A DNA stretch of 64,000 nt, taken from contig NMRA01000101.1 of NCBI GenBank assembly GCA_002633005.1, positions 821,151 through 885,150 on the forward strand, written 5' to 3'. This document shows, in pieces, positions 37,601 through 49,600 of the stretch; position 1 is the first letter of the stretch; the number at the start of each line of letters is the position of its first letter. Made by a program: the position numbers and the translations under genes. The DNA comes from Phoronis australis (Eukaryota > Phoronida > Phoronidae). A model generated the notes under the pieces. It searched no databases. It had not been told where the DNA came from and saw only the letters and a program-made list of their open reading frames with translations.

Positions 37601-40600
37601 TTGAGTACATTTTCTTGAATTATGACCTGTTTTTGGTATTCACGTATGCATGTAGGGAAACGTTCGGCGGGGATATTGCTGTTGTCTGCTTTAACGTGTC
37701 TGATGTTTGCATCATTGTTATCACTGGAGATTAGCCTTTAGCCTGAATGTTATAAGCACGTTTTTTTTTTCAGAACTACTCCTCAGTATTCCAGATCTGC
37801 TTCCAAGATTAGTCAGGATTATATCCAGTAAAGACTGTTAGTATTGATACATTTTATGTTAATTCTTGTGTCCAGACAGCCAGTTGTCCCAGGGGTCCTC
37901 AATTAGTGGGGCCAGCACTTGGCATAAGGAATGAGGTGGAAGTTGCACTCTCTCATCTTGCAGTGGGACAACTGCCTGTATGGACATAGCCTATGTCACT
38001 TTGATTTTAACAGAACTATTAAGATTACCGTTATTAACCTAATGAGTGTATGGTCTAAATTATAACAATTATGAGTTGATGCAGTAATGTGTGTAACAGT
38101 AATTGAATGTATAGTAAATACAAAGTATTTATGTAATTGTCAACCTACCTGAGGTATCACATTTTTAATTACAATCAAGTAACATAGTGATTAACCTTCA
38201 ATATTCCTTTTTAAAGGGTCTTCCCAAGTTTTCAGTTTTATCTCCTGATTTTCCATTCTAAGAACGGAAATAGAGAATCAAGACTTTGTTCTTAACAATA
38301 GACTACAAAAAAGGTGGAAAATTTCGTGCGAATTGACTTAAAGAGATATTGATGTTCAAAACTTCCAAAATTGTCAGAAATTTAAAAGCCTAAAAAAGCT
38401 GATAAAATTTAAATTATAAAGTAAAAAATAATTTATTTTCAGTCAGGTTTAGTTATAACTCAAGTGTGAGTCTCTGACTCAAAATATATGTAGAGTGATA
38501 TTTACAACATATAATTTGACAGAGCCACAATGATGTGTACCTGTTGTGTGCATAGATGGGTATAAACATTGTAGATGTTTTAAGAAGCATCTGATTTCTA
38601 TTGCAACTAAAGTTCACGGTACTTATGGTGTTAATATATCAATACAGCTTGTCTCAAGCTACTTGCATGAACAAATGAGAAAATAATATATACGTATTGA
38701 GCTTTTTGATCAAAAAATACTTGAAGGTTGACAATTTATTTAGATACGAAAACTTCATATACCTTGCGAAAATCAAATGTACTTAGTGATTGTTGGTAGT
38801 ATCAGTAAATCATGATGTATACTGTAATTAATATTGACTAGATAAGCCCAGCTACTGCAGTGCACCCAGTCAGGGTAATGTTAAACTTGACCCGTTTAGT
38901 ACACAATGTGGTTGACAAGTGAAATTCATGATTGTCAATGTTTGATTAATTTTGATGTTCTCTACACATCTCACATCAGATCATGCTTTGAGTAAATGCA
39001 ACCATTCGCAACAACATTTGGGAATTAGAAGAGATCTATTTCAGCAATTACTATTGTCCAAATTCGTTAAGATTTGGTCATAATGTCAGTAAACTTTGTG
39101 TGTTGTGATTACTGTTCGTTCTAGATAAGCCACGCTACAATGGTACCTTTTTACTTATTATTCTAGACACACCCCGTTACTACGGTGCCCCTAGTGAGTT
39201 AGACTCTACAACGGTACCTTTTTACCTATTATTCTAGACACACCCTGTTACTGCGGTGCCCCTAGAGAGTTAGACTCTACAACGGTACCTTTTTACCTAT
39301 TATTCTAGACACACCCCGTTACTGCGGTGCCCCTAGTGAGTTAGACTCTGCAACGGTACCTTTTTACCTATTATTCTAGACACACCCCGTTACTGTGGTG
39401 CCCCTAGTGAGTTAGACTCTACAATGGTACCTTTATATTCTAGACACACCCCGTTACTGCGGTGCCCCTAGTGAGTTAGACTGCTGGATGGAGTGGATTG
39501 ACAACTCTCTTGCAGACTCGCTGCATGATGTGCCAATGGCTGATGACGACGAAGAGTTTGTTGGAGGTATACTGGTTACCACATTCTGCTATATCCAATA
39601 ATGGTCCCCTGTTTGTACCTAAATGTTGGGAGGTATACTCTGTACCACGTTCCACTGTATCCTTGAATGGTCGGCTTTTTTGTACTTAAATATATGTTTC
39701 TGCTCATGACCATGTTGCTGTAATTTTTTATTTTACTTGTTCGCCACATTTTCTATTAATTTTAGTCTGGATTTTGTTTTGTTTTGTTTTTTTTTCTGCT
39801 TTGTTAACAGTAGATTTGTCCTCAGTGTAAGATCATGACTTTTTGCCATCACAATCTTAATTTGGGTTGGTTGAAATCTCCAGTTTTCATTACCAGTGCT
39901 TGTTTTTTGCGACACATGAATGATGAGCATTATGTTACCAATTTACCACTTATACCGCAGGCTGGTAAGATGACTGCTGCTTCCTGCAGTGTGTTTGATA
40001 ATCTCTACTCTTCACTACAGGCATCTCAACCTCAGTGGAAGGTGGTGCCATAGTTCAACAGCCATCTCTGAGAATGAATGTAGAACTCATCAATAAAGTA
40101 GAGGTTGTCTACACCCTTGGGCTCTTCCTGGTTGGTAAACATAGAAAAAAGGTTAGTGTCCCATTTCCACTGGACCAGTTCTTGGCTTTGCTTTCAAGTT
40201 GGCCTGCACATAAGTCATTTACTTATATGAGTTGGTTCCTACATTGAGCTTTAATTTATATTTGCTTAATTCCCCACTGATCACCAACTTTAAAAATGAG
40301 ATCATTACATGTCTACTTCAATGCTTCTTTCTTGTTGACGATTACACTGAAATGAATAGGTATGTCGGTAGGATACACTGTTTTTGATAGAATAGACAAC
40401 ACCATGAAGATGCTGTAAATTTTTGCATTGGTCTATTAGAGGAATTCACAACCGCAGACCTTATCTACATTCAGGACTGATTATACAGAGAGTTCCAAAA
40501 TGTTACTAGTTCTGATTTAAATACTGCTTTGCTAGTCGTGTTCGGATATTCATGTAGTTTCCTATTTGCAGGTTCAACGGAGACTTGCTGAACTGAAGTT

Positions 40601-43600
40601 AGTACCTGCCTTGAGTGACATGTTTGATCAGTTCATATGGAAATGTCAAAGGTAAGCTGTAACAGTCTGTTGTTTGTCTGACATGTTTGATCAGTTCATA
40701 TGGAAATGTCAAAGGTAAGTATTAACAGTCTGTTTTTAGTTTGACATGTTTGATCAGTTCATATGGAAATGACAAAGGTAAGCAGTAACAGTCTGTTGTT
40801 AGTCTGACATGTTTGATCAGTTCATATGGAAATGTCAAAGGTAAGCAGTAACAGTCTCTTGTTAGTCTGACATGTTTGATCAGTTCATATGGAAATGTCA
40901 AAGGTAAGCAGTAACAGTCTCTTGTTAGTCATTGTGTGGTTTACGGATGTTGAATACCGGCATATTAGTCTCTGGTGTTTATGGTATCTCAGATGTTTGC
41001 GGTTCTGATAGTTCACTTAATTACTTGTCAGGAGGCAATGGCTTGTTGTTTACAAATGGGATTGCATGTGTGACAGGCTTTTGAACAAATACCTGACCTA
41101 ACTACACATAAAGCACATTTCAGAAATACTGGCTGGCAGCAACATAGAACTAATGAAAGATTATGGAAAGTTATTTTGCTGAGGTGACTGATATGTGCTT
41201 CCGCCTAGCCATAATGACTAGGAGTTTCAGTTATTTTATCTGAAAACCTTTGGCATGTACTGTTAACTTCATGACTGATTGACTGCTTGACAATGTACTT
41301 CTATGGTAGTTTACTGTCCATTATTCTCACATTCTCAGCATTTCATCACATCTATCCTTGTTAGTTAAAGTTCATGATTGTTCTTTTTATGCACTTAAAT
41401 GTTTGATGTTTTGCAGTATCCGTGGAAGCCATAGAAGTAGGTTACGAGGTCACAATGCCAGCTGTGAATGTAGTCCTGTAAGTCTCTATGGAATCATTTA
41501 CTCAGTAATTGTCAATGTCCACAGAATTTTTTTCCAGTATTTCCATATTGTATAAAATCATGCAACACTATATTTTTATTGATAATCATAATTTTCTAAA
41601 CTGGACTCATGGATTAAGCATTTTAGTTTTTATGGTCGAAAATTATGCAACATCTTCATCGGCCGTTTTCAGACTTTTTGAGTTTTGACTCTTTTAGCAA
41701 TTTGAACATCAATTTCTCTCTAGTGCGTGAGTTGATTCGCATCAAATTTCACGCACATGAGCCATGTCTCAGATGGCTGATGTCTGTTGGCAGTTTCATT
41801 ATATAGCTCAAACACAGTTGCCCTCAGTTCAGGTTTTTTAGAAATTCATCTTCAAAGCAAACAAAATACCGTTTTCGCAAAAATGATAGTCACGTGGTTT
41901 TAAACAATTGTGCATTGTTTTAATGCGTCAATTAAAATTTTTCAATCATCGAGTATTCAGAAAATATCCACATTTATGGGTTGAGGTTGGGTAGTTCAAA
42001 GTCTATAAAATGGAAATAAGAAAACACCGAAATATGTTTTTTTTCATGTCTTGTTTTTGCTTTTTTCAGGAAGTTGCTTTGAAGATCCAGTTTTTAAGAC
42101 TTGTGCACAGTTTTTGTGATCATTCTGAGTAAGTACAGTTAAGCAAGAAAGTTACTTTTGATATTTCACTGTCAGTGTTCATGTCGAGTAGCCTTTGGTA
42201 GAAGCTGGAACTACATATTAAACAAATAAAGATTATATTGATAGATATATGTAAGCCGACTGTTAAACTCACATGTTCACAATGGTATGGTAAAATCTCG
42301 CCAATTTAGGACATGAGAAAGCACACAAGTGAAATGTTATATTCCTTGTTTTTTCCATAAAGGATACGTAGCTTCAAAGTAATGTTTCATTTCACCATGA
42401 TCAAGTTCTGTACCATAGCTACCATTAGGAATGTGTTGAAAAATTGTGAGAAGACTTCGAAAAATGAAAAAAGGTAATTTCCGCGATTAGTTTTGTCCAA
42501 ATTTGGTGACACTTTACCGTATACAGCTGAACTCTGTGCTGACTTAAACACAGAAAGTAGGCGGTCTGTGAGGCTCGTTTTTGCTGCTCTGGCTTACCTT
42601 TGCGATATCTTTCGTTTGTGCATTGCATCTTTCCAAATTTGTTTGAAATGCTCACTTTGCCACCACCCTTATATGGGAGGTTATGTTTGCCCAGCAAAAG
42701 TGTCCTTGTTATGTCTGAATCGTGCGAAAATTACTGCGCAACAGTTTTGAAGTGGTATTTCTTTCTATCCACAATTTCTATCTTTTCTCAAATCAGGTTT
42801 TCTTTTCTTTTCTTTATTGAAATTTTTGTTTTTCAATTAACTATCAAAACGGTCAACTTTATGCACAAAAAATGAGTGAAGAATAGTTACATTTATGCTA
42901 GTCAGAAGAATTGTAATCTCCACTTTTTATTAAATGTATTTCAATGATTAGACGTGGAGCATATGGAATATTTCAAGTCATGTCGCTGACACACGGCTGT
43001 TAGAACTGTTCAAACTGAATTACTTTCCTCTGATTAACACATCCACCAGCATCCTTTTAATAATATTCAATATGAAATATAAAATCTTCGTGGATCAAAT
43101 GTTTGTATTTTGTTTAAAAATTAGTTTGACTTAACTTGTATTCTTTGATGTGCATTTCAGGTACAAGCATCTTCTTATTTCTAAAGCCGAGTTAGCCGAA
43201 TTAAAGAAAATAGATGGTAAGAGTCAATTTTCATGTTACCTTGCGCAATTCGGATTTGACAAGTCGCATTTAAGTGTCAAGTAGGTCTGACAGTCAAGTA
43301 GGTCAGTTAAACTATTGCTGTATGCTAACTGTGTATCACGTTCATGTTTTTCAGCTAAAGCTGGGCCACTCAAGTACCCAGGCAATCTTGATGCTGTCAA
43401 TAAGTGAGTTAAGATCTGTTGTATCCAGTAAACAATTGTTGCATTCTGTCAGTTAAACACTAGTTCATAATCCACGTACATATCAAAACAAGCCTCTCAT
43501 GTTTTGATAATCTGCTGTTGTTCTATCAGCTATTGTGCATGTTGTCATCTCTAGACATTGGTCATTATGAACTGCACAAGTTTTGCAAATGAACTTTGCT

Positions 43601-46600
43601 AAGCAAATCTACTCCATCTTAATATTTGCAGGTATTTCATAGTTCAGTATCGTTGGATATGATACTTTAAACTTCAACTATACAACTTTATCAGCCTTAG
43701 CTGAGAGTCGTGTGTCTGACATGAAAATAAATTTGCTTCTGAATTCATTCAAATTTTTATTTGTGTACATAAATTGAATTTTGGATATGATTCGCTTGTG
43801 ATAGTTCTGCAATGCTGGCTGTGCTACAATAAAAGCTTGTTATGTCAGTGCTGTTCAGGCTACACTAGAAAGAGCAAGTCTATTCTGTGCTTCAATGCTG
43901 GCTATACCATTGAAAGGTAAAAGGATATCAAATCCAGTTTTGGCTTATTAACAGTAACTGTTGTTAAAACGACTTTCACATCCAGTTCTCTGAAACAGAA
44001 TAGTACTCTGTAACCCTCGACAACCCTCAGTAATTTTAAAGCAAGTTTTTGCCAGCGTTTCAATGCTGTTCAGGCTATAGTAGAAAGTTGAAGGAAGTCT
44101 ATGCTGGTGTTTCAATACTGTTTAGGCTGCAATAGAAAGTTGAAGCAAGTCTATAATAGTGTTTCAATGCTGTTAGGGTATAGTTGAAAGTTGAAGGAAG
44201 TCTATGCTGGTGTTTCAATACTGTTTAAGCTGCAATAGAAAGTTGAAGCAAGTCTATATTAGTGTTTCAATGCTGTTAGGGTATAGTTGAAAGTTGAAGG
44301 AAGTCTATGCTGGTGTTTCAATGCTGTTCAAGCTACAGTAGAAAGTTGAAGCAAGTTTATGTCATGAGTGTTTCAATGCTAGCTATGTTAAAATGGTAAG
44401 TTTTGTTACAGGAGCCTCATGTGTAGGGGCACTAGGGGCCTCCTGTCCAAGATAGTTGAGGTGTTGAAGAAAGAGCCTACTGCGTCCACCTTCAGGTTCT
44501 GGCTGGCTCGTGCTGTTGAGAGTTACCTGAGGGGTAGTACCTCCTTCTGTGACCAGGTGTTTCTTCTCAGGAGGGGTCTGTTACAGGTGAGTGGATTACT
44601 CTAGATGGTTGTGATGCTCAAGTTGATATCAAACGAGGAGAGTGTTTTCACATGTAGCGCCTCCCTGTATGCTCTTATTTGTGCATGTAGCCAGTGATGA
44701 CTGGTGAGGGCGAAGTTTGGTGGCTATTTCCGTGTCACCGAATGACAATTTTGTATTTTTAGTGTTTGGTTATATCTGCCAAGGCCCTTGTTGGATCTTT
44801 GTCATATATTTGATTCGAGCATTGGATGTCACCTGATAATTTTCGTACGACTTTGTCGTGATATGCACCCCCTACTGGCAGATTAGTATTTTTGCAATTT
44901 TTTTTGGACTTTGCCTCACGATGTGCCTAACGGTTTAAAAGCTCATCTTGAAATTTGAGAGATAATTTCCTGTGTCTGATGTTCACATGCCTGATGATGA
45001 TTTTTGGACAAATCCGAATACTGCTATTCCCCCTAGTGGCAGTTTTATTTTTTGCGCCTGCTTCAACGTCTCCTAAGTTTGCTGAAAGGTTTTTGTGAAC
45101 TTGGACAGATATGTTTCAAGTGCGGAGAACATGGGTGAACAAATATGACTTGTGCAATGCTCCCTAGTGGCAGCTCCGATTATATTGCACTGAGTTCTTC
45201 ATAGCATTATCTTATACTTTGGGAGGTGCGTTCATGTTAATGAGAGTGTGGCAATGATACTTTTTGTTCAGGGCTTGGAATTTTCCGCGGAAACGCGGAT
45301 TTCCGCTTTTTTCAAATGTTCTGTCCGCGCATTTTATTATATTTCCGCGTAAAAAAAATCGGATTTGATATAAAATTTCCGCGGCAAATTCCTTTCTTAC
45401 CGCGACGTTGCAGACGACGTTCATCTCTAAAAGCGGAAGTTGCTCTTTATGTTTTGGAGGAACGTAAATTGTCAACATTGCCGGGGCATCTGGGATAGCG
45501 TGGTGGGATTTTCAATGGCGTCTCGTGTTATTGTATACCGCGGCGACAAATACTGCGGCTCTGCAGCCAAAAATGTGTGGGTTGGGGTGGATGGACGAGC
45601 TAACGAGCTAAAAGGACGCACACGCATGCTACTGATGGTGGTAACGTTTTTTTTTTGTCCTCCGATTTTTGTCGGGGAAAGGTCCACATCGACCATTTCA
45701 AGGCTGGGTAGCACGCATGATTTGGGCCGTAAAAGTTTCTGCGTTTTTTGCCATTGGTCATTCCAAGCCCTGTTTGTTTCCTGCCGTGTGTAATGTTGCT
45801 AGTGAGATAACCGAAAAAGAGAGCTTTAGATTTTGTTTGTTTGTTGTCTGTGGGCAACTCCATTCACCTTGATTTCATTTTCAAGGTCAAAGCGAGAAAA
45901 TCAACATTTGACTTGGAGAAATATTGTTTGCACAAGAAGGGAGCTTTCAATTAAGTTCATAATGTATACCTTTCTGCATGTCGAAGAGTTTGAACAATGG
46001 TTAAGAAATTTGGCAAAAGTGCATTTGTTGATGGAAGCCTGGCTGATGTTGATTTTTGGACAGTTTCGACTATTGCTATGTCTCTTAGTGGCAGTTTTAG
46101 GTTTTTGCATTGGCTTTAGTATATTACGAGTTTGATCTTCATGAATTAGTTCATTATTCACTTTTAGTATCTAAATCTATCTGCCAAACTCCATGAAAAA
46201 TCATCAGCATATGACTTTCCATTAAGGTGAACTTGACTGGTGTTGGTTATTGGATGAATCCGACTACTGCAGTGCTGTCTAGTCCAAGGGTTCCTTTAGT
46301 TTTTTTTTTTTGTTTCAGCATGTGGGAAGTAACATCGTGGACAATGACATCCGTCCCAAGGAAATCCTACAGAGCAGCTTTGACCTCCTGGGTGAACTTG
46401 TTAAGTTCAACATTGAGGGGTTCCGTGTGTTTGACAAAATTCTGTCCACTTCACAGAAGGTAGTGTGTGAGAGCATACAATGCTATAGACATTGAATTGT
46501 AATTATGGACATGGTTTAATTTGTTCTTTGAATGTTGTACTAATCTAGTGTGAGAAGCTTTTGAAGAAGAAGGTGGTCACTCATAGTTCAGTCACCAGTT

Positions 46601-49600
46601 AGCAGTTGTCACAGAAGGTGGTCCCTCCCGTTAGACATCCAGTCATTACTTAGCAGTTGTCACAGAAGGTGGTCCCTCCCGTTAGACATCCAGTCATCTC
46701 TTAGCGGTTGTCACAGAAGGTGGTCCCTCCCGTTAGACATCCAGTCATTACTTAGCAGTTGTCACAGAAGGTGACCCCCTCCCGTTAGACATCCAGTTAT
46801 CTCGTAGCAGTTGTCACAGAAGGTGTTCCCTCCCGTTAGACATCCAGTCATTACTTAGCAGTTGTCACAGAAGGTGTTCCCTCCCGTTAGACATCCAGTC
46901 ATAACTTAGCGGTTGTCACAGAAGGTGGTCCCTCCCGTTAGTCATCCAGTCATAACTTAGCGGTTGTCACAGAAGGTGGTCCCTCCCTTTAGACATCCAG
47001 TCATTACTTAGCAGTTGTCACTGAAGGTGGTCTCCTCGTTAGACATCCAGTCATCACTTAGCAGTTGTCACAGAAGGTGGTCCCTCCCGTTAGACATCCA
47101 GTCATAACTTAGCGGTTGTCACAGAAGGTGGTCTCCCCATTAGAAATACAGTCATTACTTAGCGGTTGTCATCAAAGGTGGTCCCCCTGCTAGACATCCA
47201 GTCATTACTAAGTGATGATCATAGGAGGGGAATGCATATAGTGAGCTTACAGCATTATTCAGATTCAGTCTTAGCTGTTGATTTAATTTCTTATTGCTGG
47301 AACCATGATTGCTTTGATGTTGTTGATGATTTTAGGTTGACAAGTTCCGCGCTGTGCTGAACAAAAATCTTGTTGACTCCAACATGTTCATCAGAAGCCT
47401 GATATTATCACTTGAACACTTCACACGAGAACAACCCGAGAACAAAGGTGAGTCTCACTCACTATTGTCTGTTCTAATGCCAGCTACAGTACATTTTTAA
47501 TGTATGGTGTAAGATGTGGCTTTCATTTGTTGACTTCTTCGTTGCTAATCAGAGAAGTCCAATGATGCCGCACATGATATGTTTCAGTGATCGTTATAGG
47601 GACCAAAAATGTAATAATAATAATCCACAGGATGTGAACATTAGGTGCCAGACACACAAAATGATCATGAAAGAGCCCCTTTATTCTGAAAGAGCATCAC
47701 GCCTGCTGGGTTTCCTTTTTGGTACGATAATTCCCTACTTATTTTGCACAGTCACTTACCTCATTTCGTTCACTCACAATTATTTGTTAAAACACCATTT
47801 TATCTCACTTATTCTGCACGAAGCCACCTGGTGGGAATTTCTTGATTCACCTAATTTGCACACAGTCAGTTTTTCACTTTTGAAAATATCAACTCAAAGC
47901 CCTCGAATTAATTCTAGTATTACACACCTCTCTAACTGTGTTAGAGCTGAATACTGTATATTCACCACTTAGTTCATTCTTTAATAACTCGTTCTGCTGT
48001 AAACATGAGGTTAAAGGAGTCAACTGGATGAGTGTCCTGTCACTAAGTCACATACTCAAAGTGTTTCACCTATGATTGGGTTAAGTGCTCTTATATTGGA
48101 ACAGAGTAGAGTATCTTTAATTACTGTTAATATTGGGTCATGTTTACAGCCTGTAGGTCGTATTTCATTAAATTCACACCTGGGCAGTGGTTGATTACTT
48201 AGTTAATTTCACACACCCGTCAACTACGAAGTCTGTATAGTCAGTTTATTTGGTAAACCCTGACTATTGGGAAATATATTTAGTTATTTTGTTTGAAATA
48301 AGTGTAGAGTTACTGCACTTTTTGTTTAATATGTTGATGCTATCTAGCCTTTTTTCCTCAGCAAAATTATTATTATATAAGTGAAACGAGAAGTCAGTTC
48401 ACCACATTGTGATTTGTTGTCAGTCATTACTTTTAATAAGGAATTAATGGCATACATGAAGTGAAGTGGAAGTAGTCTCAGGTGTGAGTGAACAAATCCA
48501 GCATCTCTGTGTTAAGGTTTTGACATGCCTGTTGTAGAGAATTACAAAATATGCCACTTCACAGTGCACTCTAATACTCAACTGACCACTTCTTTGTTAG
48601 GATACAAAATCATATGCTTATGAGTTATTATTAAATTTCAGTGAACTGTTTTCCAAAAATTGCATAATCTTATTCTAGTGGCATGCATGCCATCCATGGT
48701 TTTGTTTTGGAAGTCATTTCTTAGTAGTGAAAAACACGACTTAAGCAGTGGTCTGTCCGTTGGTAACTCACACCTGTACCACTATTGCTTGGCAGAGTAT
48801 GCTCAGAGTGGGAGCCGATTACTGAAGTTTGTCAACACATTCGAGCAACAGATGGCACTAGTTCACAAACTGACCAGCATCATCAACGTTCGTAACCTGA
48901 CTCAAGAGAATGTGAGCTGTCTCAACACTGCCCTCGTCTTTCTGATGTCGGCGCGCCAGAAGAATGAACTACCTCGATATCTGGCCGCACTCAGAGACGA
49001 GAAGGGCGTGTCTGCACAGGACAGGGGTAGAGGGTGTACCATGAAAAACTTCAGGTGAGACTGGTCACTGTAACCTGTCAGTGAAACCTCGACTTTTGCG
49101 AGTAAAGGTAGTCTGATCATGTACTTTGCTTGTAATGCAAAGCAATGTTTCGTGAAGTCTTGCATGACCTTGCTTTCTCGTAAGGTTTTTGTTCCTTGGG
49201 AATGCCACCCTGGTAAATGGCCAGGTTAAAAATAGTAGTGTTTCATTGTTTCATTGCATGCTATTGTTCGTTTTGAGACCCGGATAAAAGAAAGTGGTGC
49301 ACACTAACCATGATGGGTTGTGGATAAATTTTCTAATAACAGTTACCTCAGAAGCTCATTTCAATGGCGCATTTGACATGTCAAACAATAGTTTACATCA
49401 CTATCTATATGAACAGTTATCAATTAGCTATTGCTGCACAAATAACCAGTAATACCCAATTGTGACAAGTCATATATTTATTTATATGTATATATATATA
49501 TATATGTATCTGTATATAGCCATGGTGCCTTGGTGAACTGGAGTCATAGTAATCGATGGAGTCTTTCTAAATGCTGACACTTAACACCTTGAGAACAGAA

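Noticed and set aside
45440-45872. Overlapping ORFs of up to 117 codons in TRPC4AP intron 17
   Set aside because: They fall inside or across the hAT-like element and its flanks, with no conserved protein motif.
46559-47215. Regular short repeats suggesting a CRISPR array
   Set aside because: Whole 51-bp units are near-identical with no unique spacers, and the genome is eukaryotic; it is a minisatellite.
47514-47972. 152-codon plus-strand ORF
   Set aside because: It lies inside TRPC4AP intron 19, has no recognisable motif or repeat relation, and its composition is that of AT-rich intron.
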